A stretch of 64,000 bases of DNA, from NCBI RefSeq assembly GCF_000471905.2, contig NW_006498549.1, positions 2,251,448 through 2,315,447 on the forward strand, given 5' to 3'. Positions 44,620-55,209 of this stretch are shown piece by piece. A model generated the notes under the pieces. The model was not told the DNA's origin, made no database searches, and saw nothing but the letters and a program-made list of their open reading frames with translations. This DNA comes from Amborella trichopoda. Its lineage: Eukaryota > Streptophyta > Magnoliopsida > Amborellales > Amborellaceae. Each line of letters begins with the position of its first letter. Positions within the stretch are counted from its first letter, which is position 1. The translations under genes were made by a program, and so were the position numbers.

Positions 44620-45235
44620 CCTCCCCTGATGTCACCCATTATACCTGAGTGCACTTTATCCAATTACTTCATTTATTTTTACTTTATTTTATTTTTCTTA
44701 TTCATTCATTCTATCTTCATTCATTTCTATTTACTTTATTTTATTTTATTTTATTCAATTTATCTCTTTTTATATTGTTTCCATCACCCCATTTTATTTT
44801 ATCTTACCTTATTCATTCATTCTATCTTCATTCATTTCTATTTACTTTATTTTATTTTATTTTATTCAATTTATCTTTTTTTATATTGTTTCCATCACCC
44901 CATTTTATTTTATCTTACCTTATTTTAATTTATTCCTGTACTTTATTTTATTTACCCCACTTATTTTATTTTAATTTATCTTTATCTTCCTTATTTTATT
45001 TACCGTATTTATTTTATTTTATTTTTCTCACCTCCTTCACCTTATTTATTTACCTTTATTCCATTTTATTTTATTCCGCATATTTTATCCTACTATCCCT
45101 CAATCTATTTTTATTCATTTATTTTATTTTAATTATCTCATTTTATTTTATTTTCTTTCATCCCTTTTATTTTATTTACCTCAGTTTATTCATTTCATTT
45201 CACTTCATTCCATTTTAATCCTAATTCCATTTTGG
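44620..45235 (+). repeat. TTTTATTTTA-rich low-complexity tract with 111-bp duplication
   Basis: TTTTA/TTTAT pentamers dominate. Positions 44701-44811 and 44812-44922 are a near-perfect 111-bp tandem duplication. The 189-codon Phe/Leu/Ile-rich frame here is an artefact of composition. Confidence 0.9.
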
Positions 45236-46660
45236 ACCTTTCGAAGTCTAGATAATCGAGGTCCTTAACAGTATTCCATCAGGCTAATGCTCATTGATTT
45301 TTCTTTTGACACCACTTTGACTCAAGAAGAAGGAAGAGAAGATGTTTAGAGAGAAAGGACTTTGGAGAATAGGAGGAAGGAGAGAACTTCTTATATTTCA
45401 TCGCCCCGGGGTCAGCCCTGTAGCCTTTTTTTCCCATGCTTGGGGTTCCTTTCGGATTATCAGCCCAGTGGATTTTTTTTTTTTTTTATCGCTCCAGGGC
45501 CCCTTTCGAGTATTCAGCTAGCCCAGTAGCCTTTTCTTTCAACGCTTGGGGTTCCTATCGAATTTTCAGCCCAGCAGATTTTTTTTTATATTTAATTTTT
45601 AAGAAGAAAACAATTGACAAAGGAAGAGGGGGAGGAGGAAGAAGGAGAGTCAAGGTGCCTTTCTTTTTCTTTTTCTTTTCTTTTTTGTTGCAGCAGTTCA
45701 CTCTAAGATTATGTATAAATTCGATCATCTTTCCCTCCTCCAAGTGGCAGGGAGGTTCTAATATCGATTATCCTCTTATTTCCCTCACGCCAGGTTGGCA
45801 TCCAATATCTCTTTAACAATAGTTGCTGAATTTTTATCAAACTTTTTCTTTGAACTACTCTACTTGAAGCTTGATTTTGGGACCAAAAAAAAAAAAATCA
45901 CTCTTAGTTTCGTAATCCCTCAATCTTTTGCATGGATGGATAAGCTCATCAGGGTTTTCCCATTAATGGAGTACTTTATGTTACACATTAGGCGTTAATG
46001 CCTTTTGAAGTGTGAGGCATGAATGCCTCATTCGGTTATTTGCAAGGGGTGAGTGATCACCCAACTCCTTTTCGATTATCTTTTTCATTGCAAATTTTGT
46101 GTTGCTTTTCGAAGGTTAACTTTATAGTAGGCTCCTTCTCAGCGCTCAAGCTTGGGTGAGACTCTTGCGCAGGAAGAGTGATTGAGTTACTATTGGATGA
46201 CCTTATGGCAAGTTGGGAGTTAACAAACAGGAGCTCAATGTCATTAATTGCCCTTGTCGTGCTGTCTTCATGAGAGGAGATTGCCCATATTGAATAGTTT
46301 GATGGGGTTACCCATGCAGGGTTTTCTGTTCCGTTGGGAACTTGGTCTTCATGAGATGAACTTCCTTTATATGGGAGTGCCCCAGTTATTGGAGTTGTGC
46401 TCTTGCCCCATTTAAGGTCCGAAATTCTCTCATCTTTAGGAGGTGGCCCAATTTGGCCCTCAGCTTTTAATTCCTCTTCCCAGATGGGTGGATCATCTAG
46501 GACGTCTTGTGAAGGTGACCCAAGTGACCACCTTACAATATCTAAGGCTCAAGCTCTATCGATTTTAGTGAAGGTGTGAAATCATTGGGAATAGTCACAT
46601 CTGGGCTCTTTGCTTCTTCACTATCTACAACTAGGTTCATCTTAGAAGGTGACTCAATTA
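45236..46660. other. Unassigned stretch with a 106-bp duplication
   Basis: GCTTGGGGTTCCT...TTTTCAGCCCAG...GATTTTT occurs at 45438 and 45544 (106-bp period). Otherwise I see no gene, LTR boundary or known domain. The part at 46390-46650 (GAGGTGGCCC...) has short open frames on both strands without motifs. Confidence 0.5.
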
Positions 46661-46876
46661 AATCTTCTATGATTAAGCCAGCCCGAGCGTGACACGGACC
46701 CAAGTGAAGAAAGTCCTGCCTCACGACCCTAATTCCTCTCTCACCGGCTAGTACTCATGCCCACGTCTTCTTTACGTGGCTCCCGACAGAGCGATCTCAG
46801 GTCCTGGGTCCATCTCGAACCCGAAACCATGCAAATAGGTCAACCCGACCTGGAGAGCAAGATCTAGACACCTAAC
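46661..46876 (+). mobile_element. 3' end fragment of a Tat-type LTR, plus strand
   Basis: AGCCAGCCCGAG...CTAATTCCTCTCTCACCGG...CAGAGCGATCTCAGGTCC...GATCTAGACACCTAACTA matches the last 200 bp of the LTRs ending at 38315, 51157 and 53308. It stops at the minus-strand LTR fragment at about 46880. Confidence 0.75.
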
Positions 46877-46879
46877 TAA

Positions 46880-47886
46880 TGATTGCCATCATGCAGGGCT
46901 CGATGCTACGATCATTTTTATAATAATTTTAAGCCACGAATCACACTTTAAAGGCATGATCACGTAATTTGAAATTTGAATAGATCTTGAAAACTTTTGA
47001 TTGATAGTGTGTCTTCATCTTGATGTTTTTCTTTGATTCTTCGCTGAATTACGCTGAGCATGTCACCACGATCACGTTGCAATGAACATGACGCGATTTG
47101 GTGCTCGAATGAAAATTTGACAAACTTGAACTTTTGGCCGAAAATTAGGATTCCGTGCTATCAGAATCTGCAGTGACTTCAATTGGATCATATGCAAAAT
47201 CTGACCGTTCATCATGCTCGGGGATCAGACCAACAATAGCCACAGACCTTACACAAGAGATGAAACTGGTCTCGTATTGATTGGGCTCGCGGGCGTTATG
47301 ATATGGCCGCTCGAGTGAGTGGAGGTCCTACTGATTTTCTGCAACATGTTTCTTCAAATGGCGAACTTCTCTCTGACGTTTCTCCTTACTCCGACATCGT
47401 CACGGGACGTACCACATATCGAAATGCTTATTTCGATGAGATGAACACGCTCCAACAAGTTTGAGTGTGATCTGATCTCGAATAAGGAAGATATGTATGT
47501 CGCAAGTTCACTATTATTGACTGTGCTTTAATGGCGTTTAGTTGCAGAGTGGCCACATGAGAATAGTGTGCGACTCTTCCTGTTTCGGTCTTTTACCCAT
47601 AACTTCTTCTTGGAGTGTACGTTTAAGTTGAAATTTGATTCTTGGGGGTTTTCAACCATGCCGGATCCAATAGAGGTGGTCATATGACCATTTGATGCTT
47701 CGAGAGTAGGGTTCCAATGAGACGAAACTTGGAAGGAAGCTTTTAGGAGTCCTTATGAAGATTTTGACACATTTTGGGGCCATTATGAGATTGTTGAAAT
47801 TTCCATGCTTGTCAAGTTAGGTTTACCGACTTCTCTCTTTTATTCAGCATTGGAGACCTAGGGTGCTGAAAAATGTCTTCAAACAG
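46880..47886 (-). mobile_element. 5' part of a Tat-type LTR (family Y), minus strand
   Basis: The reverse complement starts TGTTTGAAGACATTTTTCAGC at 47886 and aligns with 31199-30331 (minus) and, from about 47400 down, with the plus-strand LTR at 48030-48560. It is truncated before the TATA box. Together with the plus-strand copy it forms a long head-to-head inverted repeat. Confidence 0.8.
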
Positions 47887-48029
47887 CCGTCCATGCAGAT
47901 GAGTGAAGAAAAGAAGAGAGAGAAAATATGGAAGCTTCTACCATCCAGGATACATAATTGAGAAGAGAGAGATAACATGGATGGCGATGAGCTTCTGCCA
48001 TCCATGACATAAAATTAAGAAGAGAGAGA
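47887..48029 (-). repeat. Short hairpin/polypurine block (array family, inverted)
   Basis: CATGGATGGCGATGAGCTTCTGCCATCCATG and a decayed second unit with GAAGAGAGAGA tracts are the reverse complement of the units in 51.7-52.4 kb. The block sits exactly between the two inverted LTR segments. Confidence 0.75.
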
Positions 48030-48780
48030 AACTAGCGTTCATGCCCAAGCGAGGATACAAGATAGAGAGAAGTTGTTGATCCGTGAAGAAAGTTGCAGGA
48101 AAATCAACAGTGACACGCCTCGCTCGATCCGCCAAATCATGGTGGATGAGAATCGAATTGACATGAGACTAGTTCCATCGTGTGCATAAAGTCTAGGGCT
48201 ATCTCTGGTTTGAACTCCGTACATGATGAACAATCAGATTTTGTACACGACACCAACAAAGTGACTGCAAATTTCGGTGCTGGAATTTCAAATTCCGACT
48301 GAAACCCAAAAGTTACAAAATCTTCGTTCGGGCATGAAATCCAGTTGCGTTTGTTGCCACGTGATCGTGACGAAATGATTAGTGTATTCCAACGAAGAAA
48401 TCAAGGAAAAGCATCAAGAAACGAGTCCACTCTCGATCTGAAGTTTTCATGATTCATCCAAATTTCAAGTCGCATGATCCTGGCTTAAAAACACGATCCA
48501 TGGCTCGAAGTTGCTATCAAATTGATCGCCATGCCGAGCCCTACAAGAAAGGAATCATCTTTCGATCAAATGGGCACGAGAGCAACCCCGGATCATCCAT
48601 GAAAGATCACACACGTTCTAAGACAGCAGCAGGGAATATTTTGAAATTCCATGGATTGTTAGGCAAGGGCAAAACTATCATTTTGCACCCATTTTTTGAA
48701 ATTTTATTTAGTTCAATTAAATTGTAGTTATCATCAATTGAGATATGTTTTTTGGCAACCACCCATGTTTGGCCCAATTC

Positions 48781-48788
48781 TATAAATA
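48781..48788 (+). promoter_or_regulatory. LTR TATA box
   Basis: AATTCTATAAATATATG is the same site as at 36155-36162. It is the probable promoter for the plus-strand element downstream. Confidence 0.75.
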
Positions 48789-48855
48789 TATGCTAAACTT
48801 AATTGTAAAGGGTTGACAGGCTCTTCCCAGTTCCCCCTCAGACTTTCAATTGATC

Positions 48856-48861
48856 AATAAA
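48856..48861 (+). terminator. LTR poly(A) signal
   Basis: TTGATCAATAAAGTTCATG is identical in context to 36223-36228. Confidence 0.7.
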
Positions 48862-49079
48862 GTTCATGTTTCATCTTTGAATTCATGGGTGCTCTTGGAA
48901 AGAGAAAGAGTAGAGAGAAGAAAAGGGCTGGTATCTCTTGGTAAGGTAATTTTGTCTCTCCTCCTCTCATCTCTATCTCTTTCTCTCTCCTCCTCTCATT
49001 TTTCTATTTCTCTCTCCTTTTTTCTGTCTCTTGTTTCTTATCTCCTTTTTTCCTTCTTTTCTCGGCTTTTCTCTCCTCT

Positions 49080-50450
49080 TCTCTATGAACATGCATGGTT
49101 GTGGCAGAGCCGTGCATGTCATATTCCTCCTCTTTCTCTGACCTACACGATGATGATAGCACTGTGTGTGTCCCATTCTCTCTTCTTCTTCTTCTTTTTC
49201 TCGATCTTTCTCTCTATTTCTCTCTGACTGAATGTGCATGGTTATGACAGCACCATGCATGAACCTCTCTCTGTGTATTTTATTTTCTCTATCTCTCGCA
49301 CACGGCGATGGCAACACCGTGTGCATTTTCTTCTCTTTCTTCCTCTTCTTCGTCTTCTCCTTATTTCTCCCTTCTACTTTCTTCTCTATCTTTCTCTCTG
49401 TCTCTCTCTGTCTAAATAAGCATGGTGATGGCAACGTCGTGAACGAATCTCTTTCTCTACTTTCTTCTCTATCTTTCTCTTTGCCTCTCTCTATTTGAAC
49501 ATGCATGACGATGGAAACGCCGTGCACAAATCTCATTCTCTACATTCTTCTCTCTACTTTCTTGTTTATCTTTGTCTCTATCTCTCTCTCTCTGAACATG
49601 CGCAACAATGGCAATGCCGTGCACGAATCTCTTTCTCTACTTTCTTCTCTTTGCTTTATCTCTCTCTCTCTATTTCTCTTTGTCAGAACACGCACGACAA
49701 TGGACATGATATGCACGAATCCATTTCTTCTCACTTCTCTCTCTGCTCTATCTTTCTCTCTGTCTCTCTTCGTCTGAACATGCACATCGATGGCAACGTC
49801 GTGCACGAATCTCTCTTTTTGTTTTCTTCTCTCTTTGATACACATTGTGGTGGTAACGTCGTGTGTGTTTCTTTCTGTCCTCTAATATGTGCAGTGATGG
49901 CAACACCGTGCATGAATCTCTTTTTCTGTTTTCTTCTCTGTTTGACACACATGATGGTGGTAGCGTCATGCGTGTTTCTTTCTCTCCTCTTTCCTTATTT
50001 TTCTTCTCTCTTTCCTAATATCTTTCTCTCTCTTTCTTGCTTTCTCCTCCAGCTCTTTCCCAATTTCTCTCCTCGCTTTCCCTTGCCCTCTCTTCTTTTC
50101 TTTCTTCTCTCTCTACTTTCCTTTCCTCTTTCTCTTTCTTAAAATCCTCTTTCCTTCTCCTTGTCTTTCTTGCCTTCACTATGATATTCCTTCTCTCTCT
50201 CCTCTCTAGTCATACACGACGATGCTCATCGTCGAGTATGACATTCTCAATCTTCCATTATGTTCTCGAAATATGTGCAGTGAGCCAAGCCTTAACCGGA
50301 GTGGCAGGCCGGGCCTCTGTCCAAATTTCCCCTTTCCCATGTGGTGCACGGTAATGATCATCGCTACACATGACATTCCTTTTTCATTCTTATCTCTCTC
50401 TCTGTCAAGGACGACAGAAGTCCATCATCGTCCATGTTCTTTCGCTCTCT
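49080..50450 (+). repeat. Hairpin/polypyrimidine array (array Y1)
   Basis: About twelve imperfect palindromes (for example GCACACGGCGATGGCAACAC facing CCGTGTGC at 49298-49325, and CATGCATGGTTGTGG facing CCGTGCATG at 49089) alternate with TTTCTCTCTCTCTTTC tracts. Many units contain the core GATGGCAACGCCGTGC. It is homologous to array Y2, but unit order and number differ. Confidence 0.86.
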
Positions 50451-50894
50451 TCATTCTCTCTTTTCTTCTTTTCTCCCTATTATATTCTTTCTCTCTCTTC
50501 TTTTCTCCTCTCTTCTTTCTCTTTCTTCTTCTTCTCCCTCTCTCATTTGACTGAGGGATAAGTCTTACTCTATCACGGTAGTCTCGTCATCGAGCAATAT
50601 TGCTGCCGTACCGATCTCATTACCCTGCCCGTCTTACTGGCATGTAGAACTAGCCGTTGTGTCACACTGGCCGATGTTAGTGTTCTGTCATAGAGTAGTA
50701 CTGCTGCTGTGCCGGTTTATGTTACCGTGCCCGTCTTGCTACAACGTTAGGTCAATCATCATGCCAATCTAGCCGCTGTGCTAGGCTAGTCACTGAGTCA
50801 AATGTCTCTTCTTTTCTTCTTCTTCTCTCTTCTTCCTTCTCCCAACCCTCATCTCATCATTTCTTTTATTTTCTCCTTTGAATGTGCACGCGTT

Positions 50895-50914
50895 NNNNNN
50901 NNNNNNNNNNNNNN
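50895..50914. other. Assembly gap (20 N)
   Basis: The gap falls in the LTR, between the pyrimidine-rich leader and the conserved end block. By comparison with 37970-38075 and 52950-53070 about 100 bp of leader are not represented, so the true gap is probably larger than 20 bp. Confidence 0.95.
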
Positions 50915-51235
50915 GTGACTCTGAACCAGTTCTACGATTGGGGGGCTTTCTTTATGATCCAAGAGGGTACCCATGCGAGCCAGCCCGAGTAAGTCCCAAA
51001 CCCACCTGAAATTCCTTTCTCATCGGTTGGTATATCTGCCCTTGCTCTTGAGCGAGGTTTTGGAGAGAGCGATATCAAAGTCTTGGAATCCCCTAGACCC
51101 AAGACGCTTTCCACCAGATCACGTAGATCTGGAGGGCGAGATCGAGGCACCTAACCACATGCTAAGCCCCTTTGTAAAATGATCCCCTCATTTTTATTCT
51201 TATGAAAAAAATTTGGGAGTTTTCACATTGAAATT

Positions 51236-53308
51236 GTGGGGCCGTCTTGGAGCGAGAGAGACGAGAGAGAAGTAAAGGTCTGATACCCTTTGGTGAAGGT
51301 ACTCTGCCTCTCTTCTCTCTTTCTCTCTCCTCCCCTCCTTTATCTCTTACTCTCTCTTCTCATCTATCTCTTTCTCTCTCGTCCCCTCATTTATCTCTTT
51401 CTCTCTCCTCTCCTTGTCTTTCTCTTTATCTGTCCTCTCTTCTATCTTTTCCTTTTTTGTCTCTCTTTCTTGATATTCTTTATTTTGTTTCCTTCAATCT
51501 CTTTTATCTTTCCTTTCTTTCCTCACTTTCTTAATCTCTCTCTTCCTCCTTTCACCCTATTCTCTTCTCTGTTCATGCCTGGCGGTGCCTATCGCCGAGT
51601 GTGATGTCTTCCTACTCTTAGGACATAAACAGTGAGCTAGGTCTTAACCCGAGTGACAGGCTAGGCCTTTGTCAAAGTTTCCTCTCTCACTTCCCTATCA
51701 TGGACAGCGGAAGCTCATCGTTGTCCATGTTTTCTCTCCTTCTCTCTCTCATGTCATGGATGGTAGAAGCTCATCGTCGTCTATATTTTCTCTCTCTTCT
51801 TTCTCCCATGTCGTAGACGGTGGAAGGTCATCGTTGTCCATAGTTTCTCCTTCTTCTCTCTTTCATGTCGTGGCCGGTGAAAGCTCATCACCGTTCATGT
51901 TTTCTCTCTCTTCATATTCCTCCATCATGGACGACCGATGCTCATCGTCGTCTATGTTTTCTCCATCTTCTTATTCCTCTATCATGGATGACGGAAGCTC
52001 ATTGCTGTTCATATTTTCTCTCTCTTCTTATTCCTCTATCATGGACAGCAGAAGCTCATCACAGTCCATATTTTCTCTCTCTTCTTATTCTTCTATCATG
52101 GACGGTGGAAGCTCATCGTCGTCCATGTTTTCTTTCTCTTCTTACTCCTCTATCATGGACAGTGGAAGCTCATCGCCATCCATGTTTTCTCTCACTTCTT
52201 ATTCATCTATCATGGACAGCGAAAGTTCATCGCCATCCATGTTTTGTCTCTCCTCTGTCATGGACGGGGGAAGCTCATTGCCATCCATGTTTTCTATCCT
52301 CTGTCATGGACGACGGAAATTCATCATCGTCCATGTTTTCTCTCTTCTCTATCATGGATGGTGAAAGCACATCACTGTCCATGCTTCTTTCCCTTTCTCT
52401 CTCCTTTATCATGGACGGCAGGAACTCATTACTGTCCATGTTCGCCTTCTTTCTTCTCTCTCTCTTTCTTCGTCTTCTGTCTCTCCCTTCTTTCTTTCTT
52501 CTTCCCCTTTTTCTCTTCTTTCTCACTGCTCCTCTCTTCTTCCTTTCCTCTCTATCTCTTCCCTCTCTTTTTCTCACATGCACGATATTGGCAGTACTGT
52601 GCATGCCTCTCTTTTTGTTTTCTTTCTCCTTCCCTCCCATTTGACCAAGGAAAGCTAAGTCAAGCACTGTCATGGTAGTCTCGTCATCTAGCAATATTAT
52701 CGTTGTGCCGGTCTTAGTTATCGTGCCTGTCTTACTATCACGATAGACTAGCCTTCGTGCCAGGCTAGTCGGTGATCGTTTTATCGTTTAGTAGTATTGT
52801 CGATGTGCCGGTCCAGTTACCGTACCCCCTTGCTACCATGCTGGGTCAAGCACTCGCTGGTCTAGCTACTATGTTAGTCTAGCCACTTGGTCAAATTCCT
52901 TTCTTCCCCATTCTTCTATGCTATTGTCTTACTCTTTTTTTTCTTTTGGATGTGCATGCTCATGTGCATTCGCTCAAAGACAAGGTGGTGTCCCTTGGCC
53001 CACTTGTCTTATGAATTAACCGTGGGTGAGTGATTGCAGAAACAAGAGAGTACTAGCCTAGGGAGGCGATTTCGAACCAGTTGAAGCACTGGGGGGCTAT
53101 CTTCATGATCTAAGACGACGCCCAGGCGAGCCAGCCCCAGTAAGTCTCAATCCTACCTTAAATTCCTCGCTCATGGGTTGGTATACCTTCTCTTATTTCC
53201 TAACAAGCCTCCTAAGAGAACGATCTCAGGTCCCGGGTTCCCCTGAAACCTGAGGCACGTGCCATCAGGTCATCCCGAGCTGGAAGGGGAGATCGAGGCA
53301 CCTAACCA
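51236..53308 (+). mobile_element. Duplicated downstream half (leader/U5) of the LTR
   Basis: The segment starts GTCTTGGAGCGAGAGAG, which corresponds to the point just after AATAAA in the other copies (36255 and 48893), and ends GAGATCGAGGCACCTAACCA at 53308, directly before the PBS. It lacks U3 and TATA. It therefore looks like a tandem partial duplication of the transcribed half of the LTR. Confidence 0.72.
51570..52600 (+). repeat. Hairpin/polypyrimidine array (array Y3), most regular
   Basis: About fourteen units between 51697 and 52440 have the form CATGGACNNCGGAAGCTCATC (stem and loop) followed by the pairing arm GNNGTCCATGTTT and a TCTCTCTTCTTATTCCT tract. Period is about 45-66 bp. Arms are 10-11 bp, loop about 9 bp (GAAGCTCAT), and many arm substitutions keep G-C, A-T or G-T pairs. 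Ser/Met-Asp-rich frames of 231 and 259 codons across it are artefacts. Confidence 0.92.
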
Positions 53309-53311
53309 GCT

Positions 53312-53330
53312 TGGCGACTCCAATAGAGAC
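53312..53330 (+). promoter_or_regulatory. Primer binding site of the plus-strand element
   Basis: TGGCGACTCCAATAGAGAC lies three bases after the LTR end CCTAACCA. It is related to the site at 15364-15386. The first bases TGGCGACTC fit the CCA-ending 3' terminus of a tRNA, but I do not assign the tRNA with confidence. Confidence 0.75.
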
Positions 53331-53539
53331 TTACTACCCCTTCGTCGGATCATCCTTGTTTGGCTAGTCTCTCCTTTGTTTGTTTTTTGTTTTCTTGCAC
53401 ACACATGGCTGCTGGGTTTCTTAACCCATTTTTTTGAATCAGGAATTTTCTCATCCATACATTTGCTAGCGTCCCCAGGGAACAAGTTCCTTGAACTTTG
53501 TTCTCAATTTTCTTTTTGAGAAAAGACCCAGTGTCTGGC

Positions 53540-55140
53540 TCTCAGGTCTTAACCTAGATAGGTGTGAGAAGGAAATTAAAAGTCTCTAACTCCCCATCTC
53601 CTAGCTATGGAGGAACCTTCACTAAAGCAGTCTGGATGGGTGGGACACATGCCATCACTCACAACATGTAACCTGTCACCGGCAAATCACTTGTCGATCG
53701 TGTTACCAAGGTATGCCAAAAGGCTGCCCAGTCCCTTTCTGCAAAAGGCAAGGAAGTTGTCGTTGCTTCTGTGGGTCGTCGCAAGGCTACCCCCCACATT
53801 CCTGCACCACCACGAGTCTCTATGCTTAGTGGCTCGACACATCGAGGTGGAGACCCTGGGGCCTCCACCTCTCACACACACCTTAAGGCTCGTGGGTCAT
53901 CCACTCCAGCCACACCTTGGGGCAACTCCTTTTTTACCTCAAGTCAGCGTTCAGGATCAAGCCTTCTAAGGTCAGGTCTTGTATACGTTATACATGTGCA
54001 TCCCACCTCTCAAGGCAACGATGTTGTTGCGTCAACCCTAGTACACAGAAGACGACCTCATCGTTCTCCTACTCAGCATACATTAGAGCACCCTGTAAGG
54101 AACATGCTTCCACCTATTCTCTTATAGAACCTTGCTCGTAGTTCTCGGCCACCTAACGTCAGACTGCTTGTTTGAGCCCGAGCTAGCCCCAAGGTCACCT
54201 GTGATCCTTCTTTAGGGGATGCACACACGTCGTCATCACAGAGCGCTCCTCCCTCACGACTCAGGCGTCGTCATGAGTTGACCCTTCTCCTGCTTGCCCC
54301 TTCTCTTTCGGGGAAGTACCTCCAGCCCTGGTACTGGAAAACCTTCCCCAAGAGTACCATCTTGAACCAGCCCCGTCATCTCGGTCATGTCTTTGGAACC
54401 CATAAGAGGGCTCGAGGCAAAGACCTGATGGGAGATCAAGTCCTTCATCGTACCCGGCCCATGATGACCCTATTTCCTATCCACACCCTTTGCTTCTCCT
54501 AATGAAGACAGTTATCTCTTGTGCAATAAGAGCTGACCAATCGCAATCCCGATCGCAGTTCTGGCATGAGGCCCATCAAAACCTCAAAGTTAAACGCGAT
54601 AGGGGTCTGTGAATTCTGACTAGTGAAGCAGCCAAGACGGTTGGGGCACTCAACTCTGTCAACCCTTTTCACCTAAACTCCATCTACCTTCTTCAGATCA
54701 TAATGTCTGAACAAGAAATCCGTGAATCCTGCATTGTGGTCAGTGTCGTAGAAGATGACTCAACCACTCAATAGGCATGGTCCCAAGACCGTCAAGAACC
54801 GGTCCTCACATGATCGGCGTACAAGACTCGAGTACAGTTAGGGAATGCCGAGCCCTTGCTGACAGATCTGTCGCGCATGACTTGCGAAGCCCAGAAGCTT
54901 TCGACTGCACCTAAGGCTGACTGCCCTGAGGAAATGGTTAGTGTTATGGTTGTGACAGACCCTAACGACAATCAGGATGAACGCGTGCACAGGTTTGAGC
55001 AGATGGTGCAAGCAATGATGGAGAAGATTGATCGCATGGAAAGCACGAGGTCGCCAGTCAATGTATCCCCTCATGTGGCCAACTCCCATCACTCAGACAA
55101 TGCACCTCCAAGGCAGCCTCCCCCTCCTGCCTCATAAGAC
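53540..55140 (+). pseudogene. Gag leader of the plus-strand element, broken
   Basis: Open patches at 53607-53969, 53771-54127 and 54856-55137 overlap in different frames. The first two are rich in Ser, Thr, His and Pro and resemble the leader at 15.7-15.95 kb. The last (HRFEQMVQAMMEKIDRMEST, then a Pro-rich end) looks like the predicted coiled-coil just upstream of gag cores. No catalytic or binding motif is seen. It is inferred to be the N-terminal part of gag, with at least three frameshifts. Confidence 0.5.
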
Positions 55141-55209
55141 AATTCCATCCCGCAACGCATCTCACAGGTAGACATTAACATTATGGTAACCCATTGCTTA
55201 AAGAGCAGA

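Larger units (their letters stand above)
48030..51157 (+). mobile_element. Tat-type LTR (family Y), plus strand, with promoter and leader
   Basis: It aligns with the reverse complement of 46880-47400 at its start and with 35583-38315 for the rest. It carries TATA box 48781-48788, AATAAA 48856-48861, hairpin/polypyrimidine array 49080-50450, a 20-N gap (50895-50914) and the end GATCGAGGCACCTAACCA at 51157. The first ~500 bp of a full LTR appear to be missing or replaced by the hairpin block. No PBS follows; instead part of the leader begins again at 51236. Confidence 0.82.

Noticed and set aside
44649..45218. 189-codon Phe/Leu/Ile-rich frame resembling a membrane protein
   Set aside because: It is a reading of TTTTATTTTA low-complexity DNA; the 111-bp duplication shifts content without any domain.
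49495..50142. 215-codon Ser/Leu/Phe-rich frame
   Set aside because: It lies entirely in the polypyrimidine/hairpin array and has no domain; same explanation as for the other arrays.
51669..52644. Two overlapping frames (231 and 259 codons) with repeated SSxxSIMDxxSS-like peptides, looking like a repeat protein
   Set aside because: The peptide repeats are the translation of the hairpin/CT units in two frames; there is no separate codon bias, and gene-like starts or ends are lacking.
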